Shown here one piece after another: positions 32,323 to 42,200 of a stretch of DNA of 64,000 nucleotides. Below the pieces are notes generated by a model. The model was not told the origin of the DNA. It did not search any database and was given only the letters and a program-made list of their open reading frames with translations. The translations under genes and the position numbers were made by a program. How positions within the stretch are numbered: the first letter of the stretch is position 1; every line of letters starts with the position of its first letter. Source of the stretch: Legionella fairfieldensis ATCC 49588 (lineage in GTDB: Bacteria; Pseudomonadota; Gammaproteobacteria; Legionellales; Legionellaceae); contig NZ_JHYC01000014.1 in assembly GCF_000621525.1 (NCBI RefSeq), positions 23,363 through 87,362 on the forward strand, in the 5' to 3' direction.

Positions 32323-32553
32323 TTAGAATAATGTCCTCATTTTCCGTCTTCTCACTATTTCTCGCAAAGACCGACTCATGCCCAATGCCCACAAAAGCTC
32401 ATGGTTGAACGAGGGTTTGCAACGGGCATAAGTCAACGGATCCAATTGTATGGATAAAAACAATTGAACTATCGTAACGAAGTGAAGAGTGATAAGACAG
32501 TGAAAATGGTTTTGCGCAGACGCGCAATATAGATTATCCTGTTCCTCAACCAT
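32323..32553 (-). CDS. Small hypothetical protein with a strong ribosome-binding site
   Basis: A 76-residue frame on the minus strand starts MVEEQDNLYCASAQNHFHCL and ends with the basic run RSLREIVRRRKMRTLF. An AGGAGG sequence sits six bases before the ATG, much stronger than expected by chance. I do not recognise the protein. It lies upstream of and in the same direction as the PAS-REC gene, and could be a leader or a remnant. Upstream of it, 32586-32650 carries inverted repeats such as TGCAGGC/GCCTGCA. The reading is tentative. Confidence 0.4.
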   Translation of the reverse strand: MVEEQDNLYCASAQNHFHCLITLHFVTIVQLFLSIQLDPLTYARCKPSFNHELLWALGMSRSLREIVRRRKMRTLF

Positions 32554-32863
32554 GAGTAACCTCCTGGACTTAGGTTATTTGTGGCAGAACCTAAAGGTGT
32601 TGGTAGCACCTTTAACGTTCCGTGCAGGCAGGGTAACCCGCCTGCATGTTTATCTTACGCCAGATGAATTTTAAAAAGCAATTAATTTTTTAATAGACTG
32701 GGGCAAAATCCTGCTTTGCCTGTAATATACACCTATCGACAGGAGATCCTTCACTATGCTCAGGGTGACGGTAATTTGAGCGAAAATTACAGAAGTTTTT
32801 CTTTGAGATGGTGCGATCTTGCTGTGTTGTCACTACAGTGGGCTTAAAAAAGGTAGAGAACTA

Positions 32864-33487
32864 GTGATAGATAATAAATCATCCAATGATGACATCAATG
32901 CGGATAAAGAAGTCATTGACGAGCAACGACGCCAGTTCTTATTAACTGCAACCAAAGTACTTGGTGGTGTGAGTGCTGCTTGTATGCTGACTCCGCTGGT
33001 TTCTTCCTGGTTACCCAGTGCAAAGGCGCGAGCCGGTGGTGCGCCCGTACAAGTGGATTTAAGTCAGCTTGAACCTGGTCAACAGGTTACCGTGGAGTGG
33101 CGAGGAAAACCCGTATGGATAATTCGACGCACCAGGGAAATGCTACAACACCTTGCAGGACACGAGCAAACACTACGCGATCCTGATTCTCTTGTTGACC
33201 AACAGCCTGCTTATGCTAAAAATCGTTATCGTTCTATCAATCCCGAGTATCTGGTGTTAATTGGTATCTGCACCCATTTAGGCTGTGTGCCGAAATATAC
33301 ACCGGTAAAAGAGGAATTGGGTTCGAATTGGCCAGGAGGTTTTTATTGCCCTTGTCATGGCTCCAGTTTTGATTTGGCGGGTCGTGTATTTAAAGGCGTT
33401 CCAGCACCGATTAATCTGGAAGTTCCTCCTTATCGATTCATTAATGAAAAAACTATTGTGATTGGGGAAGAGGAGAAAGAAGTATGA
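32864..33487 (+). CDS. petA: Ubiquinol-cytochrome c reductase Rieske iron-sulfur subunit
   Basis: PetA carries the Rieske [2Fe-2S] cluster of the cytochrome bc1 complex. It has an N-terminal twin-arginine-like anchor region (RRQFLLTATKVLGGVSAACM) and cluster motifs CTHLGC near residue 145 and CPCHGS near 165. I start at the GTG at 32864 (VIDNKSSNDD), preceded by AGGTAGAG, giving 207 residues; the upstream in-frame extension lacks a plausible start. The stop overlaps the petB ATG, so the operon petABC is translationally coupled. The gap 32554-32863 holds only repeat-like sequence. Confidence 0.97.
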   Translation: MIDNKSSNDDINADKEVIDEQRRQFLLTATKVLGGVSAACMLTPLVSSWLPSAKARAGGAPVQVDLSQLEPGQQVTVEWRGKPVWIIRRTREMLQHLAGHEQTLRDPDSLVDQQPAYAKNRYRSINPEYLVLIGICTHLGCVPKYTPVKEELGSNWPGGFYCPCHGSSFDLAGRVFKGVPAPINLEVPPYRFINEKTIVIGEEEKEV

Positions 33488-34698
33488 GTTCACTCATCCA
33501 TTGGCTAGATGCGCGTTTTCCTTCATTAAAAACATGGAAGGATCATGTTAGCGAATATTATGTCCCCAGGAACCTGAATTTTTTGTATTTTTTCGGTTCT
33601 TTAGCCCTGGTGGTCTTAGCCATGCAGTTAATTACCGGTCTGTGGTTAACCATGTTTTATACGCCCACTGCCACCCAGGCATTCAATTCAATTGAATACA
33701 TTATGCGGGACGTCAATTACGGCTGGTTATTACGCTATGCTCATTCCACCGGCGCGTCGGCTTTTTTTATCGTAATCTATTTTCACATGTTTAAGGCCCT
33801 GTTATATGGTTCTTATCAAAAACCCAGGGAATTGCTTTGGCTTTTAGGAATGGCATTGTTTATTCTATTACTGGCGGAAGCCTTTTTTGGCTATCTCCTG
33901 CCCTGGGGGCAAATGTCTTATTGGGGCGCTCAGGTTATTACTTCTCTTTTCAGCGCGATTCCTTATGTTGGAGATAGCATCGTTGTCTGGATACGAGGCG
34001 ATTATAACGTAGCCAATGCAACGCTTCAGCGTTTTTTTGCCTTGCATGTTATTGGTGTGCCTCTGCTACTCTTATTCTTTGTTTTTCTTCATATTATTGC
34101 CTTGCATAAGGTCGGTTCCAATAATCCCGAAGGAATAGAAATCAAGCAATATCTTGATGTACAGGGAAAGCCACTGGATGGTCTTCCATTCCATCCTTAT
34201 TTTACCAGTAAGGATTTGGTGGGAGTGCTTGTTTTTTTAATTTTATTTTTTTCGGTGGTATTTTTCTTTCCAGAAATGGGAGGGTATTTTTTAGAGCATG
34301 AAAATTTTGCACCCGCGAACCCCATGGTTACGCCAGAACATATCGCTCCTGTTTGGTATATGACTCCTTTTTATGCCATGTTACGAGCCATTCCCAATAA
34401 ATTGTTCGGAGTTATCGTTATGGGAATGGCAATAGTCATTTTAGTTTTTATTCCCTGGTTAGATAGAAGTCCTGTACGCTCCATGCGTTATAAAGGTGAT
34501 TATTCCAAATACGCCCTGGCTGCTTTTGTTGTCAGTTTCGTGATGCTTGGTTATCTGGGAACAGTCAATGTGACCGCGATTAAGCAATACTTGACCCGTG
34601 TGTGTACTGCTGTTTATTTTGCTTATTTTCTGTTGATGCCGCTCTATAGTCGTTATGAAAGACCTCGGAGTTTGCCTGAGAGGATAGTGAGTGAATAA
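33484..34698 (+). CDS. petB: Cytochrome b of the bc1 complex
   Basis: The 404-residue membrane protein has about eight to nine hydrophobic helices and the haem-binding histidines of cytochrome b in helices 2 and 4 (YAHSTGASAFFIVIYFHMFK and FALHVIGVPLLLLFFVFLHI). The quinol-site motif reads PVWYMTPFYAMLRAIPNK, corresponding to the family PEWY loop with V replacing E. It starts inside the petA stop codon (ATGA) and overlaps the petC GTG by 8 bp. Confidence 0.97.
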   Translation: MSSLIHWLDARFPSLKTWKDHVSEYYVPRNLNFLYFFGSLALVVLAMQLITGLWLTMFYTPTATQAFNSIEYIMRDVNYGWLLRYAHSTGASAFFIVIYFHMFKALLYGSYQKPRELLWLLGMALFILLLAEAFFGYLLPWGQMSYWGAQVITSLFSAIPYVGDSIVVWIRGDYNVANATLQRFFALHVIGVPLLLLFFVFLHIIALHKVGSNNPEGIEIKQYLDVQGKPLDGLPFHPYFTSKDLVGVLVFLILFFSVVFFFPEMGGYFLEHENFAPANPMVTPEHIAPVWYMTPFYAMLRAIPNKLFGVIVMGMAIVILVFIPWLDRSPVRSMRYKGDYSKYALAAFVVSFVMLGYLGTVNVTAIKQYLTRVCTAVYFAYFLLMPLYSRYERPRSLPERIVSE

Positions 34699-35440
34699 AA
34701 AAATAATTACTTACAGCCTGGTTTTTCTTGCGCTATGTTTTATACGCCCGGCAACAGGCGGGGAGATGAAGCTGTTGCCGGTTAATGTCAATATTCATGA
34801 TCAGGCCAAATTGCAGCGCGGTGCAAAACTATACATGAATTATTGCTCCGGATGCCATTCCTTACGTTATGTGCGTTATAGTCGGCTGGCTAATGATTTA
34901 GGATTGGTAACGTTTGCTGGCAAGCCAGATATTAATCTTATCAACAACCTGATTTTTACTGGCGCTAAAATTGAGGCGCCTGTCAAGATTAGTATGCCCG
35001 CAACGGATGCGAGAGAGTGGTTTGGGTTAGTGCCTCCTGATTTATCATTAACGGCTCGTGAACGAGGCGCTGCCTGGATATATACCTATTTAAAAAGTTT
35101 TTACGCTGACAGTTCTCGTCCATTTGGTGCGAATAATTTATTGGTTCCCGATGTTGCAATGCCCAATATTTTAGCTCCATTAATAGGTCACATGGTGCTT
35201 GTTAATAACCCCTCTTCCCCGGAAAAACCTGCCGACTTTTCTCTGGTTCTTAAGGATAAAGGAGAAATGGGTCAACAGCAATTTAATGAAATGCTGGAGG
35301 ATTTGGTCACTTTTCTGGTCTATGTAGGGGAACCCGTTAAATTAATACGTTATCGTCTGGGATTCTGGGTTATTGGTTTTTTGAGTATTTTTTTGCTCGT
35401 AGTCTATTCGCTTAAAAAAGTGATATGGAAAAATAGCTAG
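34691..35440 (+). CDS. petC: Cytochrome c1 of the bc1 complex
   Basis: PetC is the membrane-anchored c-type cytochrome that passes electrons from the Rieske centre to soluble cytochrome c. It has an N-terminal signal peptide (VFLALCFIRPATGG), a haem site CSGCH near residue 55, the axial methionine region around VPDVAMPNILAPL, and a C-terminal anchor (LGFWVIGFLSIFLLVVYSLK). The start is GTG at 34691, overlapping petB. The covalent haem is attached by the Ccm machinery, two genes of which (ccmA, ccmB) occur later in this window. Confidence 0.97.
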   Translation: MNKKIITYSLVFLALCFIRPATGGEMKLLPVNVNIHDQAKLQRGAKLYMNYCSGCHSLRYVRYSRLANDLGLVTFAGKPDINLINNLIFTGAKIEAPVKISMPATDAREWFGLVPPDLSLTARERGAAWIYTYLKSFYADSSRPFGANNLLVPDVAMPNILAPLIGHMVLVNNPSSPEKPADFSLVLKDKGEMGQQQFNEMLEDLVTFLVYVGEPVKLIRYRLGFWVIGFLSIFLLVVYSLKKVIWKNS

Positions 35441-35514
35441 CACACAGGATTTAATATCATTTACAGATATTCCTTCGAACGAATTGGTGATAGCCGAATA
35501 AATAATAACTTTAT

Positions 35515-35606
35515 CAATTGACCTGAGATAAACAATTCAGTAGTATTCCGCCAGCATTTTATTGCTTAAATGGAAAGCTATGGAGTTGTATCATGAAGAG
35601 TATGAG
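35515..35606 (+). promoter_or_regulatory. Duplicated promoter/leader segment, copy 1
   Basis: TTGACC (35518-35523), 17 bp, TAGTAT (35541-35546) form a promoter. The segment continues through TGGAGTTGTATCATGAAG. It is nearly identical over about 90 bp to 55415-55503 upstream of the RHS gene. Nothing else is seen in 35441-35727 apart from the mini-frame below. Confidence 0.75.
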
Positions 35607-35670
35607 TAAAAATTTATCAGTCCAAACCAGGAGTTGCTTCGTTTTTCATCGTCAATCATTTCATTATTAA
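35593..35670 (+). CDS. Leader peptide candidate, copy 1 (25 residues)
   Basis: The frame MKSMSKNLSVQTRSCFVFHR and onward (25 residues) starts in the duplicated segment behind GGAG. The second copy at 55492 starts MKNISRYHQP and then differs. Conservation of the ribosome-binding site and ATG in both copies hints at a translated leader, but the peptide sequence itself is not conserved. Confidence 0.3.
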   Translation: MKSMSKNLSVQTRSCFVFHRQSFHY

Positions 35671-35727
35671 ACGTTCTTTTTTTGATTAGCTCAATGGCAA
35701 AGGTAAGTCTCAATAAAAGGAAGAATA

Positions 35728-37407
35728 ATGAATCAGTTGATAAGTCCTATTCTATGTATTAACAATCAAGTTAACTCTCTTTCACTTTCGCATAAAAATT
35801 TACCAAAAAATGAGGTGCGAGTTATCCTTGGTTTTTTGCTGGTATTATTGTCATTCACAGGTTATGCAGGAGCCTCTCTTAGCCTTAATCCATTAACCCC
35901 GTATACAGGGCATGTTTTTTATGGTGAAGAATTTCGTATAAGAATGTACATCCCTCATCATTCGCTTAAGGGCTGGCAAAGCTGGATACTTCCTGCCGGT
36001 GTCAGGTTAGAAGCAGAAAGTGGCCTATGTGCTTATCTATTCCTTCCCGCCTTGGATGTGTATGATGGGGGTATATGTTATCTTCATATTGTTATTCCTG
36101 GTTCCAGACTGGGTCAGATAATAAACGGGATGATCTATTATCGACTGATTGGTTGGGGAAGAAAACCTGTGGATATTCTCCGCGCCCAACCGTTCTCTGT
36201 TAACGTGATTCCTCATCCCTTATCAATGGCCAGTATCCCGCAACAATCGGCCACTGCAAATCAGCCTTTCTATTTGGATCTCAGACCTTACGTTAATTAT
36301 TATTTGGAAAATGTGCAGGCATTAACTTACCCTGCTATTGGCGTAACACCGGTTACCGCTAACGGTTTATATTATGACGCCACAAAGTTTGCAATTGTAG
36401 GTACGCCCTCTCAAAGTGGTACTTATCGATTTAGCGTGAACGCTCATAATAATTACGGCACCGCCGCCGCAGTACCTTTAGTGATCAATGTTCGTATCAA
36501 TCCGGCAGAAACTCCAGGACTCAAACAAGCGTTTATTGCTACAGGTGCGCCAGGGGAAGTTTACAGCCTTAATCTGAACGAATTTCTGGCGTCTTCGCAA
36601 AATCTGGCGAGCAACCCAATACGTTTTCGTATTGATACCAATAAAACTCATCCTGATTGGCTAAAAGTAGAGGAGACCAGATTGACAGGTACAATCCCTT
36701 TTAGTGAAGCAGGCCAATCCGTGGAAGTTACCCTGATTGCTAGTTCCAATGCGGGGGGTGACTCAGCCCCTTTAACCATTCACATCCCGATTGCGGTAGA
36801 TCCGGCGAAAAGACCGGGTTTTGAACCTCATATTTCACTGGATTCTGTTGCGGGTGGACAAATAGTAAATGATCTTCGTCAGAGTATTGTTGATCCAGCC
36901 AATGCTTCTGATTTAACACTGATTATTGAAAATGTTGAACCTGCTGCTCCATGGCTTTCTATTTCCTCTGTGAATCCTACAGAATTGATAGGAACTGTGC
37001 CGGAAGATGCAACGGGACAAATATATTATATTAGTTTACATGCCTGGACTTCTATTGGTGGAAGCTCTGACACAATTAAAATACCTTTGAAGATAGCTAT
37101 TGATAGTAAGTTTACTCCTTATTTTACGATTCCTGAACCTAAATTATCCATAGCTTACATGGGTCAACCCTATTTCTATGATTTTGTAGCCAATCGAGAA
37201 GTATCTCCCGAATATGAAGAAATACCTTATGTTATTGAGTTAGCTGAGAACTATCAAAACCCTTCCTGGCTACGAATTGAAAATAACAGACTCATTGCTG
37301 ATTTAATTCCTCAGATAGATACTTCAGAACAACTTGTGTATGTCACTCTAAGAAATATTCCTGGTGGGCCATCCAAGGTGTTCCCTTTAAAGCTATATGT
37401 CATGTAA
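35728..37407 (+). CDS. Exported Ig/cadherin-like (He_PIG-type) protein
   Basis: The 559-residue product has a hydrophobic signal-like segment at about residues 33-50 (VILGFLLVLLSFTGYAGASL) after a polar N-terminal stretch. There follow about four beta-rich repeats of roughly 100 residues with the He_PIG/cadherin-like pattern P.WL.....L.GT.P......Y..SL.A.......S, for instance PDWLKVEETRLTGTIPFSEA and APWLSISSVNPTELIGTVPE. No anchor is visible, so it is predicted to be secreted or surface-attached. The ATG at 35728 has AAAGGAAG upstream; a GTG at codon 31 would give a more typical signal peptide. Its last 8 bp overlap the convergent nucleotidyltransferase gene. Confidence 0.75.
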   Translation: MNQLISPILCINNQVNSLSLSHKNLPKNEVRVILGFLLVLLSFTGYAGASLSLNPLTPYTGHVFYGEEFRIRMYIPHHSLKGWQSWILPAGVRLEAESGLCAYLFLPALDVYDGGICYLHIVIPGSRLGQIINGMIYYRLIGWGRKPVDILRAQPFSVNVIPHPLSMASIPQQSATANQPFYLDLRPYVNYYLENVQALTYPAIGVTPVTANGLYYDATKFAIVGTPSQSGTYRFSVNAHNNYGTAAAVPLVINVRINPAETPGLKQAFIATGAPGEVYSLNLNEFLASSQNLASNPIRFRIDTNKTHPDWLKVEETRLTGTIPFSEAGQSVEVTLIASSNAGGDSAPLTIHIPIAVDPAKRPGFEPHISLDSVAGGQIVNDLRQSIVDPANASDLTLIIENVEPAAPWLSISSVNPTELIGTVPEDATGQIYYISLHAWTSIGGSSDTIKIPLKIAIDSKFTPYFTIPEPKLSIAYMGQPYFYDFVANREVSPEYEEIPYVIELAENYQNPSWLRIENNRLIADLIPQIDTSEQLVYVTLRNIPGGPSKVFPLKLYVM

Positions 37408-38980
37408 TAACTAATAAGAAACGAAGGAAGAGAGATGTACAAAGAAAATGACTGGGTCGCCCAAGACGTGCCAATGATGGAGATTTTACTACAGGTCTGG
37501 AGATAGATGTTTCGCAACTTGACTTGTCAGGTTGTTGACTGGGTCGCCCAAGACGTGCCAATGATGGAGATTTTACTACAGGTCTGGAGATAGATGTTTC
37601 GCAACCTGATTTGTCGGGTTGTTGACTCGGTCGCCCAAGACGTGCCAATTTCTCAGAACTTTCATTAATTGGCAGAACATTATTATTGTCCTGGTCAAGT
37701 TTGGAATACAAGGGATCATTATTTTTCCCACAAAAGTGAAGGATCAGATGAGACAAGCCACCTATCAAAAATCCAGCAAGAGCACCTATACCAGCTAAAG
37801 CAAGAATGCCTAGCATTCCTGCACCAAACGGAGTGAACACGCCAAAAAAAACCAAAGCAAAGCCTGCTGCTGCGCCTGCGGCTGATTCAAGAATGGTAGC
37901 GAGAACAGGTGCCAGGATTGCTTTAAGAGGTCTTTTCAGGTCAGGTGGCATAGCATGCTGTGATGGATGATTTAAAAGCGCTTTTCTTTCCTCAGCAATT
38001 TCGCGTAATTTTTTTATAGATTCACGCATCGAATCTCTCTTCTCATGGTTTACTTCATCACTTTCCTTTTTTTCCAATCTATGTTGTTCAAAGCGAAGCG
38101 CCATTGCCTTTATATAAGTATTTTCAATTAAAAATATTTGATCGGGGTTAATACAATGATTTTCATCAAGAAAGTCTAACGTGTGCATTGCGGATAAATG
38201 CGAGCCATCTTCACAGTATAAGTTAAATTCTTCTCGAAGTCCCATGAGTAGAAAATCAATGGGGCGCATCAAGTGAGATTTAATATTGCCTTGTTGATGT
38301 TGCGAAGGACTAGCAAAACTTGAAACTTGTTCATAGTAATATTGTGCGGAGCAAAATTGGCTTAACTCGGGATCTGCTTTAATCTTTTCCCTTAATTGTT
38401 CTCCTAACTCATGACGACCAAGGACAGGTTTTGACATCATAATCGCAGTAATAATCACTTCGTTATTAGCAAAAAAATCCCCCTGTTTTAATTGACTGAA
38501 GATCCCTTCCACTGTTCCTTTTAGCTTTTCAGGATTAATGCCCAGAGGATCAACGCATAATTGTTGGGTTTCGTTAAATAGACGGTGTAATAGGAAATTC
38601 ACGCCAGTAAATACAGGGGTTGCTAACGCTTCATCTTCTGCTGTTTCATAAAGCACAAAAGAATCCAGATCACTATATAAAGTGGCTTGTTGTTTTGCGA
38701 GAGAGCCAGAGAAATAAATTTCCATATTTTTAGGAGGACGTATTTCTGCTTTTGAGAAGGCATTATGTATTATTGATTTATAAAATTCTTTTATATTTTT
38801 TTCCCATAACTCCCATGATGTCATAGATGCTTCATCGAGCTGGGTGTTTATTTGTTGGAGTTTTTCTTTATAAGCATCAAATAATGCTTGGTTCTCTTCG
38901 TCTAATGCATCAGTACCGCGAAAATCACTATAGAGGGAACCTTGTTTAAATAAAGGATTACTGTTTATTGGATTAGTCAT
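37400..38980 (-). CDS. Nucleotidyltransferase-fold protein with membrane hairpin and C-terminal repeats (candidate effector)
   Basis: The 526-residue protein has a nucleotidyltransferase motif GSLAKQQATLYSDLDSF at about residues 92-108, the GS...D.D arrangement of GlnD/MNT-type enzymes. A helical region follows to about 335, then a glycine/alanine-rich membrane hairpin at about 345-412 (AAGAAAGFALVFFGVFTPFG, GILALAGIGALAGFLIGG). The C-terminal tail carries two copies of a 29-residue repeat, LARLGRPSQQPDKS..., and part of a third. There is no signal peptide. Large soluble proteins with a late membrane hairpin are common among Dot/Icm-translocated Legionella effectors, so that is a reasonable but unproven guess. 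It is divergent from the giant LRR/AAA gene at 39260. Confidence 0.65.
   Translation of the reverse strand: MTNPINSNPLFKQGSLYSDFRGTDALDEENQALFDAYKEKLQQINTQLDEASMTSWELWEKNIKEFYKSIIHNAFSKAEIRPPKNMEIYFSGSLAKQQATLYSDLDSFVLYETAEDEALATPVFTGVNFLLHRLFNETQQLCVDPLGINPEKLKGTVEGIFSQLKQGDFFANNEVIITAIMMSKPVLGRHELGEQLREKIKADPELSQFCSAQYYYEQVSSFASPSQHQQGNIKSHLMRPIDFLLMGLREEFNLYCEDGSHLSAMHTLDFLDENHCINPDQIFLIENTYIKAMALRFEQHRLEKKESDEVNHEKRDSMRESIKKLREIAEERKALLNHPSQHAMPPDLKRPLKAILAPVLATILESAAGAAAGFALVFFGVFTPFGAGMLGILALAGIGALAGFLIGGLSHLILHFCGKNNDPLYSKLDQDNNNVLPINESSEKLARLGRPSQQPDKSGCETSISRPVVKSPSLARLGRPSQQPDKSSCETSISRPVVKSPSLARLGRPSHFLCTSLFLRFLLVIT
37416..37437 (+). repeat. Copy of the RHS gene ribosome-binding site and start codon
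   Basis: These 22 bp, which cover GAAGGAAGAGAG and ATG, are identical to 55691-55712, the start region of the RHS gene. Here the ATG opens only a 23-codon frame (37435-37506). The segment lies directly after the Ig-like gene. Confidence 0.8.
37450..37648 (-). repeat. 87-bp in-frame tandem repeats
   Basis: Two near-identical 87-bp units (37450-37536 and 37537-37623) and the first 25 bp of a third (from 37624) lie in the 3' end of the nucleotidyltransferase gene and encode 29-residue repeats. Few differences separate the units, so the duplication looks recent. Confidence 0.9.
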
Positions 38981-39073
38981 AATTTTATAATAATAGGCGT
39001 AAAATGAAATGTGATGATATTAGCATTAAAAAGTTAAGTAAATATTAAAAATAGCTTCAATCGCGCTTGTCGA

Positions 39074-39167
39074 AATTGCCGCCAAATCGGTACTTTCAAG
39101 TTAGCCTTAAGTTTTACTTGACTTTTAATGATGTCTACGTACCGCGGCGTGTCCGCGGTACGTAGAC
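39074..39167. repeat. Dispersed palindromic repeat, copy 1
   Basis: The segment ends in a perfect 15-bp inverted repeat, GTCTACGTACCGCGG (39133-39147), loop CGTGT, and its complement (39153-39167). It shares the palindrome and about 50 bp of upstream sequence with 52818-52906. It lies in the gap between two divergent genes; no gene is seen in 38981-39259. Confidence 0.8.
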
Positions 39168-39259
39168 AGATCGCCACTCCTATTTCCATTAAATCAAAGG
39201 TTGATAATTTAATCATAAAAGCTCATAATTAAACCACATAGATTATTTTGTTCCCAATT

Positions 39260-42200
39260 ATGACGTTACCCAATGCTTTTTACTATTCAGAAACACAAAG
39301 CCAGATTAATTACAGTCGTAATTATACGGGGAACCTGGATGTTAATCGATTGATTCACGGTAAACCTTATTGGATTCAGCCTTCTTTACCTCAAATGAAG
39401 AAAGAAAAAAAACTGATTCTAAGTGATTGGAGCGCCCAGAATTGGTCAGATGTGAAAGCTGCAAAAGTTGGTAGCTACTTTAACATTTTGATTGAACAGG
39501 GTTTTTCAATTTATATTTGGCATGCTAAAGAAATTAAACCACTCACTCAAGAAGGTATTTTACCTTATTTATCTCCAGGGAGTCGGGCGCAAATAACTCC
39601 GGCTTATCCGGAAGAAATTATCGAAGCGGCAGCCCGCCATGGACTTGCATCCAATACTATTCTTCAATTAGACGATCATTGGATGCGCTGCTTATTACAA
39701 CGAGATGATTCGCTTCCACGAGAATTAATAGCCAGTGATTTTTTTAAAATTGGTTCCATTTATTCTCATGCTAATTTAGCCGACATTATTAAACACGCCC
39801 AACCACCATTAACTTCTATTGTTTCTGATGTATTCTCGCAAACAAAAACAATGAACACACTAATACACGACTATTTTCCAGATTACCCAATAAAAGAGGA
39901 TTATAAGGAGCTGGAATTGGTGGGGTCTGAACTGGATGATTTAAATAATTTGCCAATTGAAGATGTAAGTAAAATAGAGCGTATCAAGTTAATTGGAGAA
40001 TTCAACTCAAATTCACCGCTCTTCAAACGCAATTATCCGGAACTTGAAGGTAATCCCTATAGTAGTTACTTTATTTTTGACTCATGTCACACCGCTCCAA
40101 AACTGAAAATACTTGACTTAAGTGATTTTTCTTTTCCTTCGGATTTTATTCAACTTTATGAGGGTGAATTAAAGCGGCTAGAGGAACTTATCTTAGGTGA
40201 TATCACAAAGAAAGAGGCGAAAAATCTGAGAATTGCGGTAAGGGATGGTCAACTTAAAAAACTAAATATTCCCGCATGTGCTGATTTGAAATGGCCGAAA
40301 GGGGGATATTTATATGAATCGCCACCAAAATTACGTGACGTCATCTTAAGTAACAAAAATATTTTGGATGAGGAGGCGCAAGATAAATCTATACAAGAAT
40401 TATGGAAATTTTTAAATGGATTAAGCCAGTCTATAGAAACACTTGAAATACAAAAGTGGCATTGGATTTTTTCTGTGAACAATGGAGAAGAATACGATTG
40501 CCCCTTGAAGAGTTTAAACAAGCTTCGTGAATTAAAATTATGGGGTTGTCCTGAGGTATCAATAACCATGAGTTTTCTTGAGGCCACACCAAAACTCACA
40601 GCACTTTCTTTATGTTCCTGCGAGCTTACCGAGTTAAGGCTGGATGATAACAGTTTGGTGAACCTTGAAAAATTAGATTTAAGCAATAGCTACTTTGATA
40701 TAGACGCTTTGCCTTCTCTTTTTAAAGCGGCACCCAATATTAAAGAGCTTAATTTGTATAATTGCCGTGCGGGAAAAGATAACTATCCAATCGAAAATGT
40801 TCGCCTTTTAAATGATATTATAACCAAAGCCTCACATCTCAAAAAACTTACATTAAAACACGGCTCAAACTCCAAGTACGGCTCCTTTTTCGCCGATGGT
40901 TTGGTCTCATCCTTCGACAGGCCAAGCTACCCTAATGTCGAATCCATTACCTTAAAGGGTGATGGGAATCTTACCTGGGATCAACTGAATAGGTTACATC
41001 AAGCCGCTTCCAATCTTAAAGAGCTTAGAATCAGCAGCGATATCAAGATCACCGATGAGAAAGTGAGAGCAAGATTAAAAAGCATTCCTTCCGTGAGAAT
41101 TTTTAAGGATTCTGGAGAAAGCAAAGCAAGTATTGAACAGACATCCCCTCAACCTGTTCGGGATGAGAATTTCGAAGACCATCTTGAAGAATTTAAAAAT
41201 TTTAAACCCGATGAAGAGAAGGCTTTTCATTACTCAGGAAGGAATAAAACCCAAAATCAGGGAATGATCATAGAAAAACTGAGCCAATATTTAACCCTGA
41301 CTGATCAACACTTGCATGCCATTCATCGCTTGCAAGATGGTATTTGTAATACTTTAACACATTACTTTCAAGATAAATCGATGGAGGAATGGAGTCGGTT
41401 TATAGAAAAAACAAGTCAGTGGGATGGCAAAGCAGCAACTATCGATAATGAGTTAAGCGAATTATTCAATGAATTATGGGCTTATGTCACCCACTATCAA
41501 TTGCAAAATTATCCTCATAAAGAACTGTACCTGGGCGAGGATTTTCTTTCAACCTTACTGGCTTTACCCGCTCAGAAAAGCTTTATTTTAAACAATGCCT
41601 GGCATTCTATCGCGCTTCGCCGCAAGACGGAAAATGAGTGGGAAGTTTATGATCCCAATTATGTTAATGGTGTTAAAACCATTTTTACGGAAGTGTTAAC
41701 CGACACGATCACTGCAGCCATTGGGCAACTCGTAGTGATTGAATCAACCAAGTCTGTCATGCCCTTACTCCTTAATAATCCTGACCATTTTCTTCACAAT
41801 GGAGGATTGTTAGTACTTTGCCGTTGCGACAACAAGAAAGATATATTATCGGCACTTTCTTCAGCGAATCAATTTTCAAAAGAAGCGGTGGAAGGTTTAT
41901 TACTGCGAAATTTGAAGGGGAAGCCCGCCTGGGCCGTGGGGCTTAAACATACTGATGAGGCTATCAAGGCATTGACTTATCGTTTATTGCATCAATTGAT
42001 GCAATATTACCCTGATAATTATCAGGAACAACTGCAACGCAGCCTCGAAATGGTTACCCCGCTTGAAAGACAAGAACTTATTACTCTCCTCGTGCAAGTA
42101 TACCCGATTCAAGCCGAGTCTTCACAAGATGTGGTTCAACGTGAAAGACTAATTGATTTAATACGAAGCGCCCCTAATCAGGATTACTATGAAAAGCAAC

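Noticed and set aside
37435..37506. 23-codon frame at the orphan RHS start copy
   Set aside because: It has a perfect ribosome-binding site because that segment was copied, but the frame is short, lies in the 87-bp repeats and encodes nothing like RHS.
37450..37648. Possible CRISPR array
   Set aside because: The units are 87-bp contiguous coding repeats without spacers, and no cas genes are present.
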